Shown: positions 7,666 through 14,985 of the stretch, one piece after another
Numbering within the stretch: position 1 is the first letter of the stretch
Layout of the letters: every line of letters starts with the position of its first letter
Origin: Rhizobiaceae bacterium
GTDB lineage: Bacteria; Pseudomonadota; Alphaproteobacteria; Rhizobiales; Rhizobiaceae
DNA: 64,000 nt
Direction: 5' to 3'
Assembly: GCA_028281105.1 (NCBI GenBank)
Contig: JANQKQ010000042.1
Coordinates: forward strand, 124,001 to 188,000
Notes under the pieces: generated by a model
Told to the model about the DNA's origin: nothing
The model's input: only the letters and a program-made list of their open reading frames with translations
The model's database searches: none
Translations under genes and position numbers: made by a program

Positions 7666-8910
7666 TCAAACTTCACCGATTTTAGCCATTCGCTGCACAT
7701 GTGCGTCGAGTGCATCACCGAAATGAGCGTCATATCGCAGACCACTGCGTTGCAGCCGCGTCCAAAAGCCAGCGGCTGCCCGGTGGGACAAGGGTTGAAT
7801 ATCACCGCTCAGGAAGCTCGCCAGATGCAACTGGTCGCGTCGTTCCGGCCAGTCTGACGCCCGGCTAACGCCCCGCATACCATCATGGCCCCATGCTGCA
7901 TCAGGCCACTTCATGTTACCAACGAAGGGCAAGTCGCCCGCATCGTCATAGCTGGAGTGTAGACCGGTAATTCGTCTTGCGACCCACTCGGCGACGGGCG
8001 TGCTTACAGCGTTTCCAACCAAACGCCAGCGCTGCCGCTGACCGCGTTTTGTGTTTGCTGCAGCAGCCGTCCATCCGGGATCGAAGCCCTGGAGCCGCTC
8101 TGCATCCTCGATCGCCGTCGTGCCAATCACCCTCCGCCGAGGAAACCAGATCGCCGGCGACGAAGGTATGGAGACGCCGGAACCGCCTTTCAACGGCGGG
8201 ATCGCGTTGACCGCCCATCCGATTCCGGAATTGCCTTCCGTCCAATAAAAGCCACAGGCATGTTGACCTCTCTTTTTCGGCGCGGGCCGCTTTGCATCGA
8301 CCCCGAGCAGTGCTGGTCTCGGATCGACTTCCTGGCTGGCGATGAGGATAACGCGCCGCCGGCGCTGCGGTAGGCCGAAGCATCGCGCATCAACTATACG
8401 ATACGCCCACGACCACCCCATCGCTTCCAACCGAGTGGCCAGCGATTTTATGGCGCGACCTCGGTCGAGCTTCAGCATAAAAGGCACATTTTCGAGTACC
8501 AGCCAGCGGACTTGGCATCCCGGCTTGGCGAGCAGTTCAAAGACTTGATTGACCAAGCCGGAGTTCGGCCCATCGATTCCGGCACAACGGCCTACTTGGC
8601 TGAGATCCTGACACGGAAAGCCTGCCGTCAGCACGTCTACTCGCGGGACTGCGGTCAATTTCCGTACATCGCCGAGCAAGCGCGCGTTCGGAAAGTTCCT
8701 TTCAAGAACGGCTGAAGCCGCTTCGTCGGTCTCCGCGAGCAATTCCGTGTGATACCCCGCGCGGCGAAAACCCTCTTCGAATCCGCCAATCCCGGCAAAC
8801 AAACCTGCCACTGTCAGAGCGGTCGGGCCGACTGGGGTTGTCGTGCAATCAATTACCGGACAGTCGGCCAGTTTTTCAGCTCGTTCCAGGAACGTCGAAT
8901 CGTACTTCAT
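7666..8910 (-). CDS. DNA (cytosine-5) methyltransferase
   Basis: This 414-residue m5C methyltransferase shows motif I (GLFAGIGGFEEGF, 37-49), catalytic motif IV (GFPCQDLSQVG with Cys100), motif VI (LENVP), motif VIII (QRRRRVILIAS) and motif X (RLVGNAVSTPVAEWVARRI). About 100 residues follow motif X, which is unusual. The target-recognition region between VIII and IX is small. It is convergent with the nuclease-helicase operon and, with Vsr on the other flank, frames that operon. The likely role is self-marking of host or element DNA. The recognition sequence cannot be deduced. Confidence 0.93.
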   Translation of the reverse strand: MKYDSTFLERAEKLADCPVIDCTTTPVGPTALTVAGLFAGIGGFEEGFRRAGYHTELLAETDEAASAVLERNFPNARLLGDVRKLTAVPRVDVLTAGFPCQDLSQVGRCAGIDGPNSGLVNQVFELLAKPGCQVRWLVLENVPFMLKLDRGRAIKSLATRLEAMGWSWAYRIVDARCFGLPQRRRRVILIASQEVDPRPALLGVDAKRPAPKKRGQHACGFYWTEGNSGIGWAVNAIPPLKGGSGVSIPSSPAIWFPRRRVIGTTAIEDAERLQGFDPGWTAAAANTKRGQRQRWRLVGNAVSTPVAEWVARRITGLHSSYDDAGDLPFVGNMKWPDAAWGHDGMRGVSRASDWPERRDQLHLASFLSGDIQPLSHRAAAGFWTRLQRSGLRYDAHFGDALDAHVQRMAKIGEV

Positions 8911-9100
8911 ACTTCGTCGTTATTCCTCTCCATATCCCTCATTACACCAGTTCCGCCTTGCGCTCGAGTTAGCGCACGTGGTTATTCACGCTGAGCAATT
9001 CAATTTGAGAGGTCTCCCAACAAATCACAATTCGCTACGAGGCCACACCCCCGTTTGCGCCCGGTCCGCCAACGCGACAGCGGATCTTATCGCAACCAAC

Positions 9101-11221
9101 CTACTCCCACTCCATCGGCCGCCCGTCATCTGGCTCTTCTTCATCGCCATCGCTGGCTTCATCGGCAACGCCAGCAAGCTCCGACCGATGCACCGCATAT
9201 TTCGCCCGCTGGGCGTCTCGCTGTGCCTCTTTCTCGCTGAAGCTGAGCCGTGCCAGGGCCTCCATCTGCCCCGGCGTGATGGAGACCGAGACAGCGTGCT
9301 TGGTTGACCCCTTCACGAACGCCGCAAAGGACAGTTTGCCCTGTGCTTCAATGAAGGCCGGCTCGGTGCGCATCTCGGCTGCCAGCGCCCGCGCGTCTTT
9401 GGCCGACACCCCACCGGCGAACTTGATCGAGGTGTTGGCGGCCATGGCTTCTTGCAGCTTGGCGTCCATTTGTCCGAGGTACTGCGACGCCGCCAGCATG
9501 CCGATGTTGTACTTGCGGGCCTGGCTCAAGATGATACCGATGTTGCGGTCAAAATAGTCGCTGGCCTCGTCGATGTAGACGAAGGTCGGCAGGCGTTCCT
9601 CCTTGGCGAGCACCGCCCGCTCCTGGGCGGCTTGGGCGATCATGGCGATGAAGAATCGGCCGAATATCTCGGTGCCGTTCTCTTTGAGCAAATCCTTGGC
9701 GGTGTTGATCAGGATCACCTTGCCGGCATTCATCTCCGAGAATAGGTCAAGCTTGCTCTTCGGATGAGAGAACATCCGCTCGAAGGTTTGGTTCTCGAGG
9801 ATGCCGTAGAGCCGGCGGAGCACTTGGCGTTTGGTCTGAGCGAATTCCCGGCCCTCGAACTCATGCTCGAAGAAGGCCCGGGCCGAGCCTTCCAGCTTGC
9901 TGATATGGTGGTGGTAGCGGTCGTAGCCGCCTTCCTCCAACAGTTCCCGCAGGGTGTGAATGGTAGCACCGGGGATGTGGAGCAGCAGTCGGGTGATGTA
10001 CCGGAAGATGACTGTCTGTTTTTGGGTCATGCCAGCGTCCAGGAGCGAGCCGAGCACGAAGTCGTAGAGTTCGAGGATGGAGTTGATCAGTCGTTCCCGG
10101 TCCAGTTCCGAGTAGCCGTCGAGCCGGTCCAACCCGACATCGAACAGATTGAGCGCTACCGGCCATTCCACGTCGGTCGGGTCGATCAGCACCAGTCGAT
10201 CAAACAACGGTCCGCCTGGCCCGAACTGTCGCAGGCCAGCAATGTTGTCGATCAGATCACGCTGGCTGTCGATGACGACGATGGAAGCCCGTCCCTCGGC
10301 CACCGCTTCAAGGTCGTGCAGAATGAGATGCTGCAAGGTCTGTGTCTTGCCGTGACCGCTGCCGGCCACAATCAGCTGGTGCTCGAAGCGGGTTTCCTGT
10401 GGCAGGTCGATCTCAACCGGGCAGTCAAACAAAGAAGCAAACGGAGTGCCAGCCAGATAGGTCTTAATCAGCCGGCCCGCCGGCATCGGCGCTGCCTTGG
10501 TCGGCAGTTTCAGCGCCCTCATGGAACTGGCCGGTTCTCCCGCCACGCCACCAGAGGCTACCACCAGATTGTATTCCAGCCGCTCTTTGAGGCGGGCGGT
10601 GATGTCGTACTTCTCCAACTCCGGCGCGAAGGGCACCTGCACCATGGCCTCTACGATCTCCGGCAGGTCGGCGAGGTTCTCCGCCAGTGCGGCACTGAAG
10701 CGCAGCTGATCGCCGTTCTCCGTTCGTGGCTGGATCAGGCTGGGGTGCTGCTCCACCATCGGTGCCAGAGCAATCTCCACCATACGGCACAGATCGTTCA
10801 TGGCGTCGTTGAAGTGATCCAAGACTTTGCCGGTACGCCGCAGTTGGTCTTCGATGGCCCATAGCTCGGAGCGGTCGGGAACCCGGTCACCGGCCAGCGC
10901 CTCCGGAACCGTGAACAAGCCCTCGTCTTCAAGCATGCGCCACAGGCACTCGGACAGTGGTCTATAGAGCGGGCAGTCCATGTCATCGGGTTCGTGGGCG
11001 GCCAGGTTTGCGATGATGAACCAGGCCAGGCGCTCGGCACGTTCACGGCGACCGTCTCGGTGATGGAGATCACGCTCAACCAGGACGGTTTGAACATCGT
11101 CAGCCAGTTCATCAACGTGGCTGGCCTCCCAGCCTTTGCGGACGCCGGTGACGGAGCGCTTGAGGTTGCGGCTGGCTCGGCCCAATAAATCCCAACCACG
11201 AAAGATCGGAAACTCAGCCAT
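9101..11221 (-). CDS. TraD/HerA-like conjugative ATPase
   Basis: The 706-residue P-loop ATPase has Walker A AGSGHGKT (about 298-305), Walker B FVYIDEASDYF (about 570), and a Q-containing sensor segment after it (AASQYLGQM). This is the pattern of type IV coupling proteins and HerA/VirB4-like ATPases. No N-terminal membrane helices are visible; the gene just upstream encodes a small protein with two such helices. The two overlap by 8 bp, suggesting the membrane part is a separate subunit. It probably powers DNA transfer of the element. Confidence 0.8.
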   Translation of the reverse strand: MAEFPIFRGWDLLGRASRNLKRSVTGVRKGWEASHVDELADDVQTVLVERDLHHRDGRRERAERLAWFIIANLAAHEPDDMDCPLYRPLSECLWRMLEDEGLFTVPEALAGDRVPDRSELWAIEDQLRRTGKVLDHFNDAMNDLCRMVEIALAPMVEQHPSLIQPRTENGDQLRFSAALAENLADLPEIVEAMVQVPFAPELEKYDITARLKERLEYNLVVASGGVAGEPASSMRALKLPTKAAPMPAGRLIKTYLAGTPFASLFDCPVEIDLPQETRFEHQLIVAGSGHGKTQTLQHLILHDLEAVAEGRASIVVIDSQRDLIDNIAGLRQFGPGGPLFDRLVLIDPTDVEWPVALNLFDVGLDRLDGYSELDRERLINSILELYDFVLGSLLDAGMTQKQTVIFRYITRLLLHIPGATIHTLRELLEEGGYDRYHHHISKLEGSARAFFEHEFEGREFAQTKRQVLRRLYGILENQTFERMFSHPKSKLDLFSEMNAGKVILINTAKDLLKENGTEIFGRFFIAMIAQAAQERAVLAKEERLPTFVYIDEASDYFDRNIGIILSQARKYNIGMLAASQYLGQMDAKLQEAMAANTSIKFAGGVSAKDARALAAEMRTEPAFIEAQGKLSFAAFVKGSTKHAVSVSITPGQMEALARLSFSEKEAQRDAQRAKYAVHRSELAGVADEASDGDEEEPDDGRPMEWE

Positions 11222-11765
11222 GCAGCGCTTTCAAGATGGCTTGCTTGGCGGCGGCCTTGTCGAGCGGCTTGATCGGCAGCACTTCCCGGTCGTGCCAGTG
11301 TTTGGCGCTTTCAAGCACCTGGCGCAGATAGCCGCTGACGCCCTCCAAATAAGCTTCCTTCTGGATCAGGGCGACGATGCTGTCACAGTGAAAGGTGCGC
11401 CCGCCGTCGAGTAGGTGCCGCACCAAAATCAACTCCCGCTCCGTGTGGAAATAGGCGCCGGTCATGCCGATGGTGACCAAGAACCCAAGAAACACCGCCG
11501 GCTCAAACGACGCCCACATCCAAAAGACTATGAATGTTAGAACGCCGAGCAGCAGGCCCGGCCGGAACGCCCGTTTGAGGTCCTCAATCAGGTCCGAATG
11601 CACCAGGGGAGCGCCGGCCAACTTGTATTTTCTGATCAACTCCTCTTCCTCAGCGTCCAATTCCAGCTCGGCGTGCAGATGAAAGATAACTCCGCTACCG
11701 ATACGAAGTGGAATGAGAGAGAACAACGCCGCTGACTTTTGATCCCGATTGAAGAGAAGGTTCAT
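11214..11765 (-). CDS. Small two-helix membrane protein paired with the TraD-like ATPase
   Basis: Start 11765 (MNLLFNRDQKSA) is preferred because GAGG lies 9 bases before it; an ATG at 11780 and a longer frame to 11852 also exist. About 183 residues contain a hydrophobic stretch of two membrane helices (LLLGVLTFIVFWMW, PAVFLGFLVTIGMTGAYF) followed by a soluble helical domain. It overlaps the ATPase gene by 8 bp. By position it may anchor that ATPase to the membrane. I do not recognise the family. Confidence 0.7.
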   Translation of the reverse strand: MNLLFNRDQKSAALFSLIPLRIGSGVIFHLHAELELDAEEEELIRKYKLAGAPLVHSDLIEDLKRAFRPGLLLGVLTFIVFWMWASFEPAVFLGFLVTIGMTGAYFHTERELILVRHLLDGGRTFHCDSIVALIQKEAYLEGVSGYLRQVLESAKHWHDREVLPIKPLDKAAAKQAILKALHG

Positions 11766-11943
11766 TATTGGATGCCTCATCGTCGTAAGAAATGCCACAG
11801 AACTGACATTTCTTATGATTCCGGGCATCGACGGCAACACAAATAGTGCCACCGTGGTTCACTATGAACAGATATGTTCGGGAAATCACGAGCCTTGGCT
11901 TGGGGATACTGTATCCCCAGCGCTATCCCCTGGTGATCAACGC

Positions 11944-12189
11944 CTATTTGCTCGGCAGAGTGTTCAACTCACTAATGATGGATTTTGGCTCAAGCTTCAG
12001 CGCTGAGCAGAAGCTCAAGAAATCCTCGACATCAAGGCGCAGATGACCGTGCTCAAATTTGGAGATGTACGCCTGGGTGCGGCCGGTGGCCTTGGCCAGT
12101 TCAGCCTGGGTCATTCCCGCCTTGCGCCGGGCTTCGTTCATCAGCTGGCGGAGCTTCTGATTGATCGGTGAATAGAGGGTGCTTCGCAT
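11944..12189 (-). CDS. XRE-family transcriptional regulator
   Basis: This 81-residue protein is one Cro/C1-type helix-turn-helix (LRQLMNEARRKAGMTQAELAK, then ATGRTQAYISKFEHGHLRL). The recognition helix is near residues 38-48, and the SKFEHG pattern is typical of the family. It is divergent from the TM2 gene. The intergenic region carries a palindrome (12258-12271) that could be its operator. A role in element gene control is inferred. Confidence 0.88.
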   Translation of the reverse strand: MRSTLYSPINQKLRQLMNEARRKAGMTQAELAKATGRTQAYISKFEHGHLRLDVEDFLSFCSALKLEPKSIISELNTLPSK

Positions 12190-12257
12190 CCGTCGCCTAC
12201 CTTCAGCTAGACAACGGATTGACTAAATTCCGTTTGTTATATATTCCAAACAGTCAT

Positions 12258-12271
12258 ATTCCAAATGGAAT
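12258..12271. promoter_or_regulatory. Palindrome ATTCCA-AA-TGGAAT, candidate XRE operator
   Basis: The 14-bp inverted repeat is perfect in its 6-bp arms. Related half-sites (ATTCCAAA, ATTCCG) lie at about 12223-12250, between the divergent XRE and TM2 genes. Repeated half-sites between divergent genes are what an autoregulatory XRE operator looks like. The binding partner is inferred from position. Confidence 0.4.
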
Positions 12272-12321
12272 GACTCCATGTGACGTTTGCGATGGCGAAC
12301 GCCATGCGAGTCTTTGGAGCC

Positions 12322-12756
12322 ATGACTGACATCGAAGCTACCGCGGTCGATGATCCAAACCGCGAGGACAACATCGCTGACGCCTACTACAGAACCCACT
12401 GCGCCGAAAAAGCGGTCGCTTTTCCGTTGTGGTTCATATGCGGCCTTTGGGGTGCTCATTGTTTCTATCACGGGCGAACCGCCGAAGGCGCTGTCCGCGC
12501 CGGTCTTTGCGCTGCCGCGCTGATTGGCCTGTACACCAGCGGTTCGGAGACCCTGTTGGGTGAGTTAGCGGTAGCGGCACTGGCGATCCTGGGTGCTTGG
12601 CAAGGGCTTGATCTCTTTCTCTTAGTACCCCGCATCAACCGGTTTAACGAACGGGTGCGGGAACAAGCTGATGCGGTGGGCCGAGCCTCGCTCACTGATC
12701 CCAATATCACTGTTGACGCCATTCTGATCCGTCAGGTTCAGCGGCCGACCGTGTGA
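12322..12756 (+). CDS. TM2-domain membrane protein
   Basis: The start at 12322 has GGAG five bases before it; the in-frame GTG at 12280 has no such site. The 144-residue protein shows the TM2 pattern: a first helix ending in the turn motif WGAHCFYHGR, a second hydrophobic block, and a closing WQGLDLFLLVPRINRFN segment. TM2 proteins are small two-pass membrane proteins of unclear function. This one begins a run of small envelope genes in the mobile element. Surface exclusion or mating-pair functions are possible but unproven. Confidence 0.72.
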   Translation: MTDIEATAVDDPNREDNIADAYYRTHCAEKAVAFPLWFICGLWGAHCFYHGRTAEGAVRAGLCAAALIGLYTSGSETLLGELAVAALAILGAWQGLDLFLLVPRINRFNERVREQADAVGRASLTDPNITVDAILIRQVQRPTV

Positions 12757-12817
12757 GCGCGCACCTATCACTGGCGGGACAACCGGCCGCCCAACTCCCG
12801 ACAATGGAGACTGAACA

Positions 12818-12916
12818 ATGAGAGCCACGATTGCCGCTGCCGGTTTGATCATCGTGACGGTGATGACGTGGTTGGCTGACAAAGTCCGGAGAGCCCGGCT
12901 CCAAATCACAATTTAG
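12818..12916 (+). CDS. Small single-pass membrane peptide (32 aa)
   Basis: A short frame encodes MRATIAAAGLIIVTVMTWLA followed by a basic tail (DKVRRARLQITI). A GGAGA site lies 7-8 bases before the ATG. Its stop at 12914 overlaps the ribosome-binding site of the next gene. One hydrophobic helix plus a positively charged cytoplasmic tail suggests an inner-membrane micropeptide, or a lysis-type peptide. Context and spacing favour a real gene; length limits certainty. Confidence 0.5.
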   Translation: MRATIAAAGLIIVTVMTWLADKVRRARLQITI

Positions 12917-12926
12917 GAGAGGTTCA

Positions 12927-13235
12927 ATGAAAAAGCTGTTTCTGGCCGCCTTGCTGGCGGCGGGTGTATCGACAGCTGCCAGCGCGGCGTCCGTCAAAGT
13001 GAAAATCACAACCAGCGTGAAACCACCACATACCCGGCTGCCTTACAAAGTAGTGGTGGAGTATGCTGGAGGCGAATGGTCCAGTGATGTTGTGCGGGGG
13101 AGGCGTACGGTGACGTTAAAACTACCCTCACATCCGACTAGCATTTGCATGGTCGCAGAAGATGGTGGGTCAAAATACTGCCCCAAAATTAGGCCGGAAG
13201 CACCCCACCACGTCCTTGCGGCAGGGGCCAATTAG
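12927..13235 (+). CDS. Small exported protein
   Basis: The 102-residue protein has a clear Sec signal peptide (KK, hydrophobic core LFLAALLAAGV, cleavage near TAASAA). The mature part is beta-rich and basic with two Cys (SICMVAEDGGSKYCPKI), perhaps a disulphide. AGGAGA lies 6 bases before the ATG. No family is recognised. It follows the 32-residue membrane peptide with 10 bases between, so the two are likely co-transcribed. Confidence 0.7.
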   Translation: MKKLFLAALLAAGVSTAASAASVKVKITTSVKPPHTRLPYKVVVEYAGGEWSSDVVRGRRTVTLKLPSHPTSICMVAEDGGSKYCPKIRPEAPHHVLAAGAN

Positions 13236-13250
13236 GTGACGAGATCACCG

Positions 13251-13367
13251 ATGAATCGAGTCACGTTCGCCCGCCGGCAGCACCCTCGCTTGGCCGGCTG
13301 GTTGTCTCAGCGAGCAGATGCGGTGTGCGTGGATTTTCCCGACGGCCGAAAGCGTTGCGACCGCTAG
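13251..13367 (+). CDS. Possible 38-aa basic peptide
   Basis: An ATG 15 bases after the preceding stop opens a 38-codon frame rich in Arg with two Cys (ADAVCVDFPDGRKRCDR). Orientation and tight spacing fit the small-gene run, but the ribosome-binding site is weak and no homolog is recognised. It may be chance. Confidence 0.28.
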   Translation: MNRVTFARRQHPRLAGWLSQRADAVCVDFPDGRKRCDR

Positions 13368-13471
13368 CTCAGGGATGGAAGTATCACGTATTTCGAGACA
13401 CGGCGTGGGGCACGATACAAAGTCACGTCCATTCAATGAACCAGTTCCCAATCACAAAGCAGGAGGCAATC

Positions 13472-13834
13472 GTGAAGCAACTTTCCCAAGCCATACTGGC
13501 CGCCACTCTCTTGTGGCCGCTACAATCGTTTGCCGCCTGCTCAATCACCTTGGAGCGGTTGGAAATTCCGGCCAGGGTCAAGGCCGGAGTGGGCTACGGC
13601 GTGTCCATGCCCTACCGCCAACAGGGCGAACCGGAGCTGGTGAGGGCGCATTTCTGGTGGGACCGGGAAGGTCCGTTTGAATACGACGTGTCACAATCGT
13701 CCGGCACAATTCGTGCCCAGCTGTTCACCCGCAATCCCAGAGACTACCGGCTGAGTGGCCGTGTCCTCTATCGTTGTGGCAACCGGGTCAAGCAAGCAAA
13801 CCGGGTCCGGGCGTCGCTTTCCGTCAAGCCGTGA
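13472..13834 (+). CDS. Small exported protein with GTG start
   Basis: A perfect AGGAGG (13461-13466) lies five bases before GTG 13472, which makes that the start rather than the upstream in-frame ATGs. The 120-residue product begins with a signal peptide (KQLSQAILAATLLWPLQSFA, cleavage before ACSITL). The mature domain is beta-rich with conserved-looking Cys (ACSITL, LYRCGN). It resembles the exported protein at 12927 in size and layout only. Function is unknown. Confidence 0.68.
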   Translation: MKQLSQAILAATLLWPLQSFAACSITLERLEIPARVKAGVGYGVSMPYRQQGEPELVRAHFWWDREGPFEYDVSQSSGTIRAQLFTRNPRDYRLSGRVLYRCGNRVKQANRVRASLSVKP

Positions 13835-14020
13835 GTGCGACTGGAGATTAGGGACAACTTGGTTCCGCCTCGGCCGTCTTGGCTTTGCCGATGTTATGGC
13901 AGCTGGACGATTATCGTGCTCACGAACGGCGCAGTGACGCTGGCGCAAATGCACCCGAGCGCCTCCTTTGCCTCACCTGGCTAAGCCCCCGTCTGCCTGC
14001 GGCAAGTCTGGCGAAATGAT

Positions 14021-14046
14021 GAGAGCCGGCGTTGCCACCGGCTCTC
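14021..14046 (-). terminator. Hairpin downstream of alpA
   Basis: A perfect 9-bp stem (GAGAGCCGG/CCGGCTCTC) with an 8-base loop lies 8 bases beyond the alpA stop. On the minus strand it is followed by ATCATTTCG, a weak U-tract, so it is a plausible but imperfect terminator. Confidence 0.5.
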
Positions 14047-14053
14047 GCTCCAA

Positions 14054-14254
14054 TCAAGGAGTGTCGGTAGATGCGTCTCTGGCGTCAATTCTGGCTTGCA
14101 GCCAGTCCAGTACCTCCTGCTCCACCCATCCGACCCGGTTGTGGCCCAGCCGTACCCGTTTAGGGAATTGGCCTGCCGCTTCCAGGCGGGCGATGTGTTG
14201 CGGTGAGTACAAAACCAGCTCTCTCACCTGGCGCTTCGATAACATCTTCATCAC
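14054..14254 (-). CDS. alpA: AlpA-family excisionase/regulator
   Basis: This 66-residue MerR-like helix-turn-helix protein shows SKRQVRELVLYSPQHIARLEAAGQFPKRVRLGHNRVGWVEQEVLDWL (two stretches from residue 6), the AlpA pattern. AlpA proteins control integrase and excision genes in prophages and ICEs. The start is a GTG, followed by ATG one codon later. A GAGGAG ribosome-binding site sits inside a leader hairpin. Its leader and first 27 codons are duplicated at 17686-17818. Confidence 0.88.
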   Translation of the reverse strand: MMKMLSKRQVRELVLYSPQHIARLEAAGQFPKRVRLGHNRVGWVEQEVLDWLQARIDARDASTDTP

Positions 14255-14310
14255 GATGTCTCCTCAAGCTGAGGAGCATCGCGATGCCCCGTGGGTTGAC
14301 AAGCCCAGGG
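14178..14310 (-). repeat. 133-bp direct repeat, copy 1 (alpA leader and 5' end)
   Basis: This copy covers the intact alpA leader and its first ~27 codons. It matches 17686-17818 with about five differences. The leader has a CTCCTCA/TGAGGAG inverted repeat that would pair the alpA ribosome-binding site. A structured RNA ahead of integrase/alpA genes has been described; whether this is that motif is inference. Confidence 0.85.
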
Positions 14311-14479
14311 CGGCACAATGACTACTTAAAATCTATCAAAATTGGAATAGGTGCTGAGATATCCAAGTAGTAAGCGAAACGGTGTCCAATACCCTCTGTG
14401 AGATTATACAATTCTCCGCAAGTTCTCTCTTTTCACAATTTGCCCTGTTGTATATTTTGCCAACGGGAGGGTTACGGTT

Positions 14480-14959
14480 TTGTGGTTTTTTTTGCGCAGA
14501 GTAGCGTATTTGGCGGTTTGGCTCTGCTGTGCAACCGAAGTCCTCGCTGACGAAAATCTCTGGAAACTGCGCACGGAACTGAATTATCTATTTAGCAATC
14601 TACGAGATCAAGTTGCACAGGAACTATTAGAAATTGCATCTAAAGAATTGTTAAGAAGAAAACTATCGCCAACATCTGGTTTTTGCCAAGTTTGGAATTT
14701 CAATTAACTGACACACCAAAAGAAATGCGACTATACTATCAAATGCGGTGAGAAAGGTGAATGTATCCACAATTTCAGGTGGCCGCACGGCGGCAACACG
14801 AAGATATTAACATCTCCTAACAAATCCCCCCAAATAAACGGCCGATCTTCTGAAATTGTGCAAATAGGAGAATATTACTGCTTTACCGATGAACATCCCC
14901 AGCAAATTTTCTGTTTCACCAAGGAACGACAAAATCCAAGATTGATGATTCGAGAATAA
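14480..14959 (+). pseudogene. Exported Cys-rich protein gene with in-frame TAA
   Basis: A TTG start with GGGAGG nine bases upstream opens a frame with a signal-peptide-like N-terminus (RRVAYLAVWLCCATEVLADE). It stops at TAA 14705-14707. The same frame then stays open for 83 more codons and looks like protein, with repeated Cys (KKCDYTIKCGEKGECIHNF, EYYCFTDEHPQQIFCF). No in-frame start precedes this second part. A nonsense mutation in a ~158-residue secreted protein is the simplest reading; the 75-residue product alone, or UAA readthrough, are alternatives. It converges on the zorB-like gene. Confidence 0.5.
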
Positions 14960-14985
14960 AATGAGCAATATTAATCATGATCCCT

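Noticed and set aside
8911-9100. Possible gene between the methyltransferase and the TraD-like ATPase
   Set aside because: The frames here continue from antisense of the methyltransferase gene and have no start signal; nothing else is visible.
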